From CAVYXK01 sp963772445 (GTDB lineage Bacteria > Pseudomonadota > Alphaproteobacteria > Acetobacterales > Acetobacteraceae): a DNA stretch of 64,000 nucleotides. The notes beneath the pieces are model-generated. The model had not been told where the DNA came from. It ran no database searches and saw only the letters and a program-made list of their open reading frames with translations. This document shows, piece after piece, positions 26,618-36,078 of this stretch. Position numbers and translations under genes: made by a program. Within the stretch, counting starts at the first letter, position 1, and each line of letters begins with the position of its first letter. The stretch covers positions 992,001-1,056,000 of the forward strand of contig CAVYXK010000019.1 in NCBI GenBank assembly GCA_963772445.1, written 5' to 3'.

Positions 26618-28531
26618 TTAGCCCCCACCGACAGACCGCCCCTCCTGGAACCGCAACAACCGCCCCGCATTCGCCATCACCGCGATCGTGCCCAAATTAT
26701 GCAGGACCGCAACAATCACTGCCCCGCTCGCACCCAGCACACCGCTGGCGGCCGCGCCGATCAGCATCACCGTCCAGCCCAGCCCGAGCGCCACATTCGT
26801 GTGGATCGTCCGCCGGCAACGCCGGCTCAGCCGGATGCTGCTGCCCAACCGCCCGAGATCGCTCGTCATCAGCACGAGATCGGCCGAGGCCGCCGCGATA
26901 TCCGCCCCGCTCGCGCCGATCGCGATGCCCACCGCACCCGCCTTCAACGCCAGCGCGTCGTTGATGCCGTCACCGACCACAAGCGGCCGATAACCCTGAC
27001 GCACCTCCTCCAGCACGCAGTCCAGCTTCTCCTCCGGCAGCGCCTGCGCGCGCACCTCCGGGATCTCCAGATAAGCCGCCACCTTCCGCGCCACTGCCTC
27101 GCGATCGCCGGTCAGCAGCACCTGCCGGCGCAACCCAAGCTCCCGCAGCTCCGCCAGAGCCGCCCGCGCATCCGGCCGCGGCTCGTCCGCCAGCAGCGCC
27201 CACCCCAGAAACACCCCGTCCCGCGCCACCCCGGCGATTGGTCCGTCATGCGCCGGCGCCGCCGGCACGGTGATGCCCAGCTCACCGAACAGACGCGGTG
27301 CCCCCAGGGCCAGCAGCCCACGCTCGCCAACCGCGGTCATCCCCAGCCCTGGCAGTTCCGTTATCTCCGAAATTGCCAGCCGCTCCTCTGCCGGCACCGA
27401 GTCAGCGAACGCGTGCGCCACCGGGTGATTGCTCGCAGCCCCCAGCGTCCCGGCCACGCGCAGCAACTCCCCAGTCTCCACCCCCGGCTCGGGCCGGGCC
27501 TCCGCCAGATGCAACCGGCCGAACGTGACGGTGCCGGTCTTGTCCAGCACCAGCGAGTCCACCCTCGCCAGGTCCTCGAGGAACGCCGTCCCCTTCACCA
27601 GGATGCCGTGCCGGCTGGCGACCGCGATCGCCGCGACCGAGGTCGCCGGTGCCGCCAGCACCAGCGCGCAGGGACACGACGCCACCAGCACGGCCAGCAT
27701 CGCCGCCACGCTGCCGGTCGCGAACCACACGCCGGAGGCGATCAGCAGCACCAGGATCATGTAACGCCCGGCATAGCGCTCCAGCAGCCGCGTTGCCGGC
27801 GGCTTCGCTTGTTCCGCCCCCTGCATCAGCGCCAGCACGCGGCCCAGCGTGGTCTCCTCGCCGACCCGGGTGATCTCGACCAGCAGATGTCCATCGAGAT
27901 TGATCGAGCCGCCGAATGCCAACGCACCAGGCTCGACCTCCACCGGCACCAATTCGCCGGTGATCGGCGCCGTATCCAGACTGGACCGCCCTGCCCGGAC
28001 CAGGCCATCGACCGGGATCCGCTCGCCCGCCCGAAGCTCGATCAGATCCCCGACCATCAGCTCATGCGCCGGGACCAGAACCGTCGAGCCGTCCGGCAGC
28101 CGCTTGCGCACCTCGGCTCGGGTCAGCCGCGCTATGGCTTCGATCGCCTCCTGCGAGCCCAGCAAAGAACGCTCCTCGATCACGTGCCCGATCGTCATCA
28201 CCAGCGGCAGCAGCGCCGCGGTGATCAGATCGCCGGCCGCCCAGGCCGCCAGCATCGCCAGCGCGATCAGTTGATCGGTGGGCCCGTGCAGGGTCGGATG
28301 GCGAAGGCTGCGCCAAGCCGCGTCCAGCGCCGGCACTGCAATCGCCGCCGCGGCCACACCGGCGACCAGCTCCGCCACCTCGCCCTGCTCCGGAGCGATC
28401 GCGCGCATCGCCACGGACAGCAGCAGAAGCCCGCCGGCAACCAGCCCCAGCGTCAGGCGCGTCCCGATCTGGCGCCGCTCGATCCCGGTCAGCAGCCCGC
28501 CAGCCTCGACGGTCGCGGCGATCGCCGTCAC
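26618..28531 (-). CDS. Heavy-metal-translocating P1B-type ATPase
   Basis: 637 aa. Motifs: TGE (191-193) in the actuator domain, the metal-binding CPC (286-288) in a TM helix, DKTGT phosphorylation site (330-334), the P1B-specific HP (SNHP, 369-370), GDGINDA (520-526). There is no N-terminal CxxC HMA domain; the protein goes straight into TM helices. The CPC motif fits Cu+/Ag+ or Zn2+/Cd2+ export; the exact metal cannot be told. Start GTG 28531 overlaps the HflK-like stop (GTGA), so it is translationally coupled as the last gene of a five-gene operon with three SPFH proteins, an unusual setting for a metal pump. Confidence 0.93.
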   Translation of the reverse strand: MTAIAATVEAGGLLTGIERRQIGTRLTLGLVAGGLLLLSVAMRAIAPEQGEVAELVAGVAAAAIAVPALDAAWRSLRHPTLHGPTDQLIALAMLAAWAAGDLITAALLPLVMTIGHVIEERSLLGSQEAIEAIARLTRAEVRKRLPDGSTVLVPAHELMVGDLIELRAGERIPVDGLVRAGRSSLDTAPITGELVPVEVEPGALAFGGSINLDGHLLVEITRVGEETTLGRVLALMQGAEQAKPPATRLLERYAGRYMILVLLIASGVWFATGSVAAMLAVLVASCPCALVLAAPATSVAAIAVASRHGILVKGTAFLEDLARVDSLVLDKTGTVTFGRLHLAEARPEPGVETGELLRVAGTLGAASNHPVAHAFADSVPAEERLAISEITELPGLGMTAVGERGLLALGAPRLFGELGITVPAAPAHDGPIAGVARDGVFLGWALLADEPRPDARAALAELRELGLRRQVLLTGDREAVARKVAAYLEIPEVRAQALPEEKLDCVLEEVRQGYRPLVVGDGINDALALKAGAVGIAIGASGADIAAASADLVLMTSDLGRLGSSIRLSRRCRRTIHTNVALGLGWTVMLIGAAASGVLGASGAVIVAVLHNLGTIAVMANAGRLLRFQEGRSVGGG

Positions 28532-29571
28532 GGGTTCGCCCCCGGCAGCACGAGTTCCGCTCCACTCGACGGATCGAAGCTCGTCACCTGCTGTGCCCGG
28601 CGCAGCAAGGCGCCGATGCGGTCGTAGTAAATCCGCGAGATCACCGCCTTTCCGGCCGGCGTCGCCGCCTGCGGCACCAGCGCCATGATCGGCGCGGTCA
28701 CCGTCATGGCCTGGGCTCGCTGTTCATCAGCCGCGGCCGTGGCGGCTGTCAGGATGCGCTGCCGCTCCTGCACCGCCGACTGCTTCGTTTTCTCCGCGTA
28801 GTTGCGTGCCTGCGCGACGGTCTGCTCGGCGAGCTGGGTCACGGCCAGGATGTGATCGAAGGCATACCGCGCTGCCTCCGGCAGGCTTGCCGCCAGATCA
28901 ACTCGGGTTACAGTGACGCCGAGCCCGGCGCCCTCAGCCGCCAATGCTGCGAGCCGCCGGTTCACCGCCGCCACCAGATCGAGCCGAAGCTGCTCCGGGC
29001 TCGGCAAGGCGCCGGCGCCCTCCGCGGTGGATGCCACCAGGATCGCATCGATGCTGCGCGACGCGGCCACCTCGACCGCGCTCGCCACGATCAGCCGGTC
29101 CAGCGCGGCCGGCACGTGGTCGCGCTCGATCAAATAGGCCGCCGGATCCGAGATCCGGTACAGCACGGTGGCCTGCAAATGCGCCACCCCTCCATCGCCG
29201 GTCAGCAGGAACCCGGTATTGCGCCGCGGGTCGGAGCTGAGCTGGAACTCGAGGCGCCGGCCCGTCAGCACAGCACCCGCATCCAGGCGCGTGATGCGCA
29301 TGGAGAACTGGCTGTCCGCCGAGGGCAGCAGCGCCACCTGCTCGATCGGGCGCGGCCAGGCGAGCAGCAGACCAGGCCCCTGTTCCCGCACCACCTGGCC
29401 CAGCCGCAACACCACTGCCCGACTGTCCGGCGGGATGCGCCTGATGCCGGACACCGACCAGCCCAGCGCCATCACCACGATGGCGGCGAACAGGAACCGG
29501 AAGCCGAGCCGCACCGACTGCGCCCAGGCGCCTTCCGGCATATCCGTCCGGCCAGGACGTAGCTCGTTCAT
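28528..29571 (-). CDS. HflK-like SPFH-domain membrane protein
   Basis: 347 aa from ATG 29571 (MNELRPGRTDMPEGAWAQSV). One N-terminal TM helix (FLFAAIVVMALGWSVSGI), then the SPFH/Band-7 domain (IPPDSRAVVLRLGQVVREQG, GLLLAWPRPIEQVALLPSAD) and a C-terminal helical region ending in a predicted coiled coil rich in Ala/Glu (NYAEKTKQSAVQERQRIL). HflK/HflC form membrane cages around FtsH; here the pair is coupled to a P-type ATPase instead of sitting near ftsH or hflX. Its start overlaps the HflC-like stop by ATGA. A longer open frame upstream to 30357 is out-of-frame read-through of the neighbour, so 29571 is preferred. Confidence 0.85.
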   Translation of the reverse strand: MNELRPGRTDMPEGAWAQSVRLGFRFLFAAIVVMALGWSVSGIRRIPPDSRAVVLRLGQVVREQGPGLLLAWPRPIEQVALLPSADSQFSMRITRLDAGAVLTGRRLEFQLSSDPRRNTGFLLTGDGGVAHLQATVLYRISDPAAYLIERDHVPAALDRLIVASAVEVAASRSIDAILVASTAEGAGALPSPEQLRLDLVAAVNRRLAALAAEGAGLGVTVTRVDLAASLPEAARYAFDHILAVTQLAEQTVAQARNYAEKTKQSAVQERQRILTAATAAADEQRAQAMTVTAPIMALVPQAATPAGKAVISRIYYDRIGALLRRAQQVTSFDPSSGAELVLPGANP

Positions 29572-30605
29572 GGCGCCGCCTTGGCGGGTGCCGGCAGCCC
29601 GCCCGCCGGCTCGTCCGGACCATCGACCAAGACGCGGAACGGCGCCGCATCCGTGCGCAGGATCAGCCTCGTATTGGGGCTGACCACCTGATCCAGCGTA
29701 TCGAGCGAGCGCAGCGTCGTGTACAGGGCCGGGTCGCTCTGATAGGCCTTGCCGTAAATGTTGGCTGCTTCGACCTCCGCCTTGGCCTTGATCGCCGCAG
29801 CCTGGGCCTCGGCGTCGGCAACTGCGATCCGGGAGTCGCGGTCGGCGTCCGAGCGGATCTCGGCCGCCTGCCGCTCGCCCTCGGCCATCCGGGCGGTGGC
29901 GACCGCCAGCCGGTCGGCCCGCATCCGCGCCACCGTGGCATCCAGCGTCTCGGCCGGCAGGGTGAGCCGTTCCAGTCCCACCTGCCGAACGGCAATTCCA
30001 TAAGTGCTCAGCACCTGGTCCTGCAGGTGCTGGCGCAGCGCCCGCTCGAACCGGTCGATCTGGATCTTTGTCGGATCGGTATTCACGAGGTCGGACAGGG
30101 CGAAACCGCTGGCGGTCACCTCCAGCGCCGAGGCTACGAAGCTGCGCAACTGCTCCGCTGCGTTGTCGGGTTGGTTCTGCACCGCACGCACGAACTGCTG
30201 CACACCGGCGGGATCGCGCGGCACCTGCCAGGCGACATAGGCCTGCATCAGCACGCGCAAACCGTCGCGCGTGCCGACATCCTGCAGCCCACTGGACGTG
30301 GTGCGCAGCCGAAGATCGACGGTCATCGTGTCTTCGATGGGTGCCGGCAGGCGCCAAGCCAGGCCTGGTGTAGTGATCACCTTCACCGGATCGCCAAACC
30401 GCGTGATCACGACCGCCTCGCCGGGTCCGATCAGCACGAGGCAGGCCGACAGCACCAAGCCCACCACGATCAACGCAGCGATCAAATAGCGCGCGCCGTG
30501 CCAGGGCGGACGCATGGCGGCCACCCGCCCGTCATCGCCCCGGCGACGATGCAAGGACGGGCGCTCCCCGGCGCTGCCATGGCCGTGGAAGTGCAGCAGC
30601 GACAT
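29568..30605 (-). CDS. HflC-like SPFH-domain membrane protein
   Basis: 345 aa from ATG 30605 (MSLLHFHGHGSAGERPSLHR). TM helix YLIAALIVVGLVLSACLVLI, then the SPFH signature GEAVVITRFGDPVKVITTPG, LAWRLPAPIEDTMTVDLRLR, and a long coiled coil (ARMAEGERQAAEIRSDADRD; EAQAAAIKAKAEVEAANIYG) as in HflC. The C-terminus is Pro/Ala-rich. The start overlaps the stop of the upstream SPFH gene and the stop overlaps the HflK-like start. Order and overlaps indicate stoichiometric expression of a multi-SPFH complex. Confidence 0.87.
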   Translation of the reverse strand: MSLLHFHGHGSAGERPSLHRRRGDDGRVAAMRPPWHGARYLIAALIVVGLVLSACLVLIGPGEAVVITRFGDPVKVITTPGLAWRLPAPIEDTMTVDLRLRTTSSGLQDVGTRDGLRVLMQAYVAWQVPRDPAGVQQFVRAVQNQPDNAAEQLRSFVASALEVTASGFALSDLVNTDPTKIQIDRFERALRQHLQDQVLSTYGIAVRQVGLERLTLPAETLDATVARMRADRLAVATARMAEGERQAAEIRSDADRDSRIAVADAEAQAAAIKAKAEVEAANIYGKAYQSDPALYTTLRSLDTLDQVVSPNTRLILRTDAAPFRVLVDGPDEPAGGLPAPAKAAP

Positions 30606-32329
30606 CAGTTCGGCTCCGCTTGAGGATGATGGGGCGCGCCGTGCCCCGGGAGGGTCTGGCCGGGCGCCATCGGCGGGCGCAGGTCGATGGTCGGCGCGGG
30701 TCCGCCCGCCAGCCGGTGATCGACGATCAGCAGTTCGGTCCCGCCGAGCGCGCGCATGAGGTCGCTGAACCAACGTTCCAGCAGGAAGGCCTGCCCGCCC
30801 TGTCGGAACGCTCGCCGTTCTCCGGCGAACAGCGCCGCGTCGCCGCGAGCCTGCCCGAGCGTCACCGCTGCCTGGCCACGCGCGGCATCCAGCTCATAAG
30901 TGACGGTCTGTCGCGCCAGGCTGCGGCTGTCAGCAGCCTGTCCTGTTTCATCGGCGACCGCGATCTCTGCCCGGATTCCTGCTGCCTGCACGGCATGATA
31001 AGCGCTGGCGGCGGCAGGCGGGGGGTGGATCGCCTCGATCACGACGGCGACCAGGTCGATCCCGCTTTGGAGGTCGTCCAGCTCCAGCTGCATCTCCTGT
31101 CGCAGCGTCGCCGCGAGGGTTTGCCGATCCGCGGCCAACAGGGCCTCCAAGCTGCAATTCGCCAGGTTTCGCAGCAAAATCTGAGGGGAAACGGAGCGGA
31201 CCAACTGGTCCGGATCGGCGTCATTGGCCACCGCCTCCAGCGCCTCCTCATCGGAGAGGCCAATGCGCCAGATCAGTCGCACATCGAGATCGACGGCCTG
31301 GAATCCCTGCTGCCCGGCTTCCTGGCTGGCGATCAGATACGTCATCTCGGCCGGATGCGTGCCGTCCCACAGACGATCGTCGCTGGCCCGCGGGGCATCC
31401 TCGGCGCCGACGACGGCCCCCTTCGCGGCTGCCGCGGCCGGTTCGAACGACACCGGGACATCGTGCAGCACGCCGAATTCGACTGGCCGGAGGACCCCGA
31501 ACGGCCAAGGCAGATGGAGGTGCAGCCCGGGCCCAAGCACCGCGACCGGAACGCCGAGCCGCTCGTACACCGCACGCTGGTCCATGCGCAGCGCTGTCAG
31601 CCCGGTCACGCCCCAGGCGAGGACGGCGATCCCGAACGCGACCGGAACGGCCGCACGGGCAGCAAACCGGATCGCCCAGCTTCGTTGCAGATCGATGCCG
31701 ACTTGCCGCTCCAGCGCCGCGTTCAGGTCGAGCAGGGTAGGCCGCGCGGGGCGAAGCGTCCGAGCCAGTGCACTACGGGCGATCGCTTGCTGGCTCTCGG
31801 CCGGCCGGGGCGGCATGAAGGCGGCGGTGAGGCTGCGCAGCAGCAGCTCGGTCGAGACGAGGAGGACCAGCGCGCCGAGTGCTTGTTCGATCCAGCCCGG
31901 CCACGCGAAGCCGGCTGCCTGCAGCAGTTCGGCCACGCCGACCCCGAGCAGGACGAACAATGGGACGCGCAGGAGGAACGCAAGGTCCCACTCCGCCAGG
32001 CCGGCGTATGTCCGTTCCAGCACCAGTACCGGGAAGGCTCCCAGCACCAGGACGAAGCCGGCGATGAGGCGGGCATCGGCGCTGACCTGCACCGGCACCG
32101 CATGCCAGACGAGGACACATCCGGTGCCGGCCGCCAGGGCCAGCATGGCGTTGAGCACGGGCTGCTTCCACGCGGCGTGTGCGCGAGCAATCAGCCCGGC
32201 GCAGAACAGCCCGTCCGCCGCGATCACCAGAGATGCAGCGGCAAAAACGACAGCGGCTGGCAGTGGGTAGCCGAGACGGATCGCGGCCGGATCGATCGCC
32301 GACACCGCTGCCAGCCAGATGCCGAGCAC
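30605..32329 (-). CDS. Large SPFH-domain protein with a multi-TM N-terminus
   Basis: At least 574 aa. About five to six TM helices (LVIAADGLFCAGLI; LIAGFVLVLGAFPVLVLE; LRVPLFVLLGVGVAELLQ; ALGALVLLVSTELLL; VPVAFGIAVLAWGVTGL), then an SPFH/Band-7 domain beginning RMDQRAVYERLGVPVAVLGP and a helical tail (LARQTVTYELDAARGQAAVT). A multi-TM head on an SPFH domain is unusual; most SPFH proteins have one anchor. The frame is open upstream to about 32405 and encodes KLLLGGAVFVVLGIW; an ATT codon at 32390, 6 bases after an AGGGAGG ribosome site, could be the true start, since no ATG or GTG lies between. The GTG at 32329 is conservative. Confidence 0.78.
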   Translation of the reverse strand: MLGIWLAAVSAIDPAAIRLGYPLPAAVVFAAASLVIAADGLFCAGLIARAHAAWKQPVLNAMLALAAGTGCVLVWHAVPVQVSADARLIAGFVLVLGAFPVLVLERTYAGLAEWDLAFLLRVPLFVLLGVGVAELLQAAGFAWPGWIEQALGALVLLVSTELLLRSLTAAFMPPRPAESQQAIARSALARTLRPARPTLLDLNAALERQVGIDLQRSWAIRFAARAAVPVAFGIAVLAWGVTGLTALRMDQRAVYERLGVPVAVLGPGLHLHLPWPFGVLRPVEFGVLHDVPVSFEPAAAAAKGAVVGAEDAPRASDDRLWDGTHPAEMTYLIASQEAGQQGFQAVDLDVRLIWRIGLSDEEALEAVANDADPDQLVRSVSPQILLRNLANCSLEALLAADRQTLAATLRQEMQLELDDLQSGIDLVAVVIEAIHPPPAAASAYHAVQAAGIRAEIAVADETGQAADSRSLARQTVTYELDAARGQAAVTLGQARGDAALFAGERRAFRQGGQAFLLERWFSDLMRALGGTELLIVDHRLAGGPAPTIDLRPPMAPGQTLPGHGAPHHPQAEPN

Positions 32330-32407
32330 GACGAATACCGCCCCGCCCAGCAGCAGCTTCGCGGCGCGCTCCGGCGAAAGCGGCGGAGGAATGCGACGCC
32401 TCCCTGA

Positions 32408-33358
32408 TCAGGCAGCCCGACCGCGACGCGCGTCCGGCGCGAACAGACCGGCCGAGGCGAGGATGCTTCGCAGCGTGTCGAGCTCGCACGGATCGTCGAG
32501 CGGAAGGAGCGGCGGGCGCACGTGACCGCCGGGCTGGCCGAGCAGGTTCATCGCCGCCTTGATCTGCGCCTGCGGGGAGGCGAGCGTGCCATTCCAGTCG
32601 GGGCGAATGAGCTGGCTCATCAGCGCGACGTAGCGATCGGCTTCCGCTGCCGCTGCGGTGAAGTCGCCACGCCACACTGCTTCGTAGAATGCTACGGCGA
32701 AAGTAGCGCCGAGCCCGCCGCCGTCGATATTGCCGTCGCCGCCGAGCCCGCGGAGCACGCCAAGCCCGACGCGGCTGATGAAGCTGCCGAACACGCGCAG
32801 GCGGTCGTGCACTGCCTCCAGCGTGGCCAGTGCCTGCGCCTGGTTCGCGGTGCTGTCCTTGAGCGCCACGACGTGCTCGATCCGTGCCAGTTCCAACGCG
32901 GTCGGAGCGGAGATCTCCACCGATACGCCGCGTGGCCAGTTGTACACCATGATCGGCAGATCGACCTGATCCGAGATCACAGTGAAGAATGCGACGATTT
33001 CGCGTGGCGTCGGCGCGGCGTAGGGCGGCGCGGTGGACAGCACGCCGTCGGCGCCGATCTGCTGGGCGTCGCGGGCGAGGGCGATGGTCGCCGCGGGGGT
33101 GAAGGTGGTGCAGCCGATCACCACGGGGATGCGGCCGCGCAGTTCTTCGACCGCGATTTCGGCGACGCGGCGGCGTTCGGCCTCGGTCTGCGAGAACCAC
33201 TCGCCGGTGGTGCCGTTGACGAGGATGCCGTGCACGCCTTGGGCGAGATAGAGGCGCAGCACGCTGTGCCAGGCTGCCTCGTCGAGCGCGCCGGAGGCGG
33301 TGAAGGGCGTCGAGGCGGCGACCCAGTAGCCTTTCCAGTTGACGGAGTTGCGGTCCAT
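32408..33358 (-). CDS. DapA/N-acetylneuraminate-lyase family aldolase
   Basis: 316 aa. TIM-barrel aldolase motifs: GTTGEWFSQTEAER (binding loop), IMVYNWP with the catalytic Tyr region, and VVALKDSTAN with the Schiff-base Lys. Length fits the family. The Trp in GTTGEW and the lack of a DapA-type pyruvate-Arg pattern argue for a sugar-acid or keto-acid lyase and not lysine biosynthesis, but the substrate is unknown. First gene of the minus-strand operon, with about 18 bases to the probable start of the next. Its metabolic link to SPFH proteins and a metal pump is unclear; it may simply provide the promoter. Confidence 0.85.
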   Translation of the reverse strand: MDRNSVNWKGYWVAASTPFTASGALDEAAWHSVLRLYLAQGVHGILVNGTTGEWFSQTEAERRRVAEIAVEELRGRIPVVIGCTTFTPAATIALARDAQQIGADGVLSTAPPYAAPTPREIVAFFTVISDQVDLPIMVYNWPRGVSVEISAPTALELARIEHVVALKDSTANQAQALATLEAVHDRLRVFGSFISRVGLGVLRGLGGDGNIDGGGLGATFAVAFYEAVWRGDFTAAAAEADRYVALMSQLIRPDWNGTLASPQAQIKAAMNLLGQPGGHVRPPLLPLDDPCELDTLRSILASAGLFAPDARRGRAA

Positions 33359-33765
33359 CCGCGCCTTCTCCTGTTCGCAGGGTGCGGTGCGGCAGCGTAG
33401 GCGCGCGGTGCTTGGGCGTGCAAACGCGGAGTTGTGTTGGTGGGCGCTACCGCGGTTCCGGTCAGCAGGACTAGGGGCGTGGAAGCCGGCCGCTTCATCG
33501 GCACCTTCTGGCGCGACGGCGATCCCAGCCGAATGTAGGCGACGGTGATAACCGACGACGATCGGTGTCCTTGCCGGGCACTGTTCCGCATCGCTGCCCG
33601 AGCCCGATTATGCCGTCCGTCGAACCGGCCATCCACATATCGAACGAGAAGACGATTTCCTTGACGCAGACCCTCGCCGCGAGAATGGCAGGAGCGTATC
33701 GTCACCGGTGGTGGAGCGGCACGATCCTGTCCGGATGCCCGGGCGGGTATCGGTAGCCACTCGCT
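33359..33765. other. Divergent intergenic region between the SPFH operon and the Roco gene
   Basis: 407 bases, no gene seen. It should hold the promoters of the DapA-SPFH-ATPase operon (minus) and of the Roco-type gene (plus). I cannot identify specific sites. Confidence 0.4.
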
Positions 33766-33872
33766 ATGCAATTCCGCGAGGATCAGCCGTTGGCGGACGT
33801 AGACAAGAGCGTACGTGTTTCGCCGAGTGAGCTCGACAGCTTGCTCGATCGAGCGCGAGCGCGCATCCGGCG

Positions 33873-35145
33873 CACCTCGCTCGATCTAAGATACAACAAC
33901 ATCGGCGATGACGGCGCCAGGGCGATCGCCGCATCGCTCACCGGACTCACCTCGCTCAATCTGGCAAACAACAACATCGGCGCTGATGGTGCCAGGGCGA
34001 TCGCCGCATCGCTCACCGGGCTCACCTCGCTCGATCTGGCGCGCAACAACATCGGCGATGACGGCGCCCGGGCGATCGCCGCATCGCTCACCGGGCTCAC
34101 CTCGCTCGATCTGGAGGGCAACAACATCGGCGATGACGGCGCCCGGGCGATCGCCGCATCGCTCACCGGGCTCACCTCGCTCGATCTGGAGGTCAACAAC
34201 ATCGGCGATGACGGCGCCAGGGCGATCGCCGAATCGCTCACCGGGCTCACCTCGCTCGATCTAGCGCGCAACAACATCGGCGATGACGGCGCCGGGGCGA
34301 TCGCCGCATCGCTCACCGGACTCACCTCGCTCGATCTGTGGGGCAACAACATCGGCGATGACGGCGCCAGGGCGATCGCCGCATCGCTCACCGGACTCAC
34401 CTCGCTCGATCTGAGCGGCAACAACATCGGCGCTGACGGCGCCAGGGCGATCGCTGAATCGCTCACTGGGCTCACCTCGCTCGATCTGTGGGGCAACAAC
34501 ATCGGCGATGACGGCGCCAGGGCGATCGCCGCATCGCTCACCGGACTCACCTCGCTCGATCTGAGCGGCAACAACATCGGCGCTGACGGCGCCAGGGCGA
34601 TCGCCGCATCGCTCACCGCGCTCACCTCGCTCGATCTGTGGCGCAGCAGCATCGGCGCCGACGGTGCCAGGGCGATCGCCGCATCGCTCACCGCGCTCAC
34701 ATCGCTCAATCTGGCAAACAACAACATCGGCGCTGACGGCGCCAGGGCGATCGCTGAATCGCTCACTGGGCTCACCTCGCTCCATCTGGAGGGCAACAAC
34801 ATCGGTGATGACGGCGCCAGGGCGATCGCTGAATCGCTCACTGGGCTCACCTCGCTCCATCTGGAGGGCAACAACATCGGTGATGACGGCGCCGGGGCGA
34901 TCGCCGCATCGCTCACCGGACTCACCTGGCTCGATCTGGCAAGCAACAGTATCGGCGCTGAGGGCGCACGGGCGATCGCTGCATCGCTCACCGAACTCAC
35001 CTTGCTCGATCTGGCAAACAACAATATCGGCGCTGACGGCGCCAGAGCGATCGCCACATCGCTCACCGGACTCGCCGGGCTCGATCTGAGCGGCAACCAT
35101 ATCGGCGCTGACGGCGCCAGGGCTATTCTCGACGCATGGTCATCA
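33873..35145 (+). repeat. Tandem 75-bp LRR coding repeats (about 17 units)
   Basis: Seventeen units of 25 aa with consensus TSLDLxxNNIGxDGARAIAASLTGL, differing mainly in the two residues before NN. Adjacent units are nearly identical in DNA, including synonymous sites, which indicates recent expansion or gene conversion. Variable positions sit on the strand face that would contact a ligand. Confidence 0.92.
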
Positions 35146-36057
35146 CAGAGCGGCAACCAGCTCCACCTTTTGGACCTTCGCGACAACGGAGATCTCAGTG
35201 GCCTACTGCCAAAGGAAGTTCTCGAGACAGCAGATGGTCAAGCCATCCTGGCCGCCTATCGGCGCTTTACCGCTGCTCAAGAAGCGCAAACTCTCCGACC
35301 ACTTAACGAGTTAAAGCTACTCGTCGTCGGCAATGAGGCAGTCGGCAAGACATCGCTGCTTCGATATGTGATGGAGGGCAAGCCGCGCAACCCCAATGAA
35401 GCGAAGACACCCGGTATCGTCCAGCACGAAAAGATTCGGACTCAAGAGTGGTCTCTGAGTGGCTGCCCTGTGCAACTCGACGTTTGGGACTTCGGGGGTC
35501 AGGAGATGATGCGAGGCACCCACCGCTTTTTCCTAACCGAGCGTAGCCTCTATCTCCTGGTTCTGGAAGACCGACGGCAAGACGACCGCTCAATCTACGA
35601 CTGGATGAAAACCATTCGTAACCGCGGTGGAGACAGCCCGGTCATCGTCGTTATCAACAAATCGGATGGTGGCAAGCAGGATCTCCGTCTTGATGAGCGA
35701 GGTCTGGCGGAAACCTATCAAAATATCGTTGCTTTTCTGCGAACCTCCTGCGACCCAGGCGAATGGGCAGCAGACAGCATCAAGGCGCTGCGCCGGCAGA
35801 TCGTCAGCGTCATCATGACAGACCAACGCCTCAAGCATGTTCTGGACGGGATTCCGGCAAACTGGCTGCAGATCAAGCACCAGGTCAGTGATCTTGCGAG
35901 CCGGCGGTCGGTTTTGCCCCATTCCGACTTTGTCGCTCTTTGCAAGCATCCCGGCGAAGGCACCGAACCGATCATCGATGAGGATGAACAGCGCGCGCTC
36001 CTCCAGTTGCTCCACCAGCTCGGGACGATCGTCGCGCACGGGCTGGAACGAGGCGCG

Positions 36058-36078
36058 CCCGCCGCCCGCCGCCCGCCG
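36058..36078 (+). repeat. Heptanucleotide repeat (CCCGCCG)x3 at the Roco frameshift
   Basis: Three perfect copies of CCCGCCG. Two copies keep the Roc and COR reading frames joined (GAPAARREVSLLDPNW); three copies shift the frame and stop translation 6 codons later. A slippage site that turns the gene on or off is possible. Confidence 0.75.

Noticed and set aside
26699..28627. 642-aa plus-strand frame opposite the P-type ATPase
   Set aside because: Arg/Gln/His-rich shadow of a high-GC gene; the minus strand has all ATPase motifs.
29571..30357. Upstream extension of the HflK-like frame
   Set aside because: It reads the HflC-like gene in the wrong frame; the overlapping ATGA start at 29571 fits the operon.
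30620..32407. 595-aa plus-strand frame opposite the SPFH gene
   Set aside because: Shadow frame without family motifs; overlaps three real genes.
33783..35186. 467-aa open frame on the minus strand opposite the LRR repeats
   Set aside because: It is the antisense of the 75-bp tandem repeat, with repeated ALAPSAPMLLP units; the plus strand has LRR structure and a downstream GTPase.
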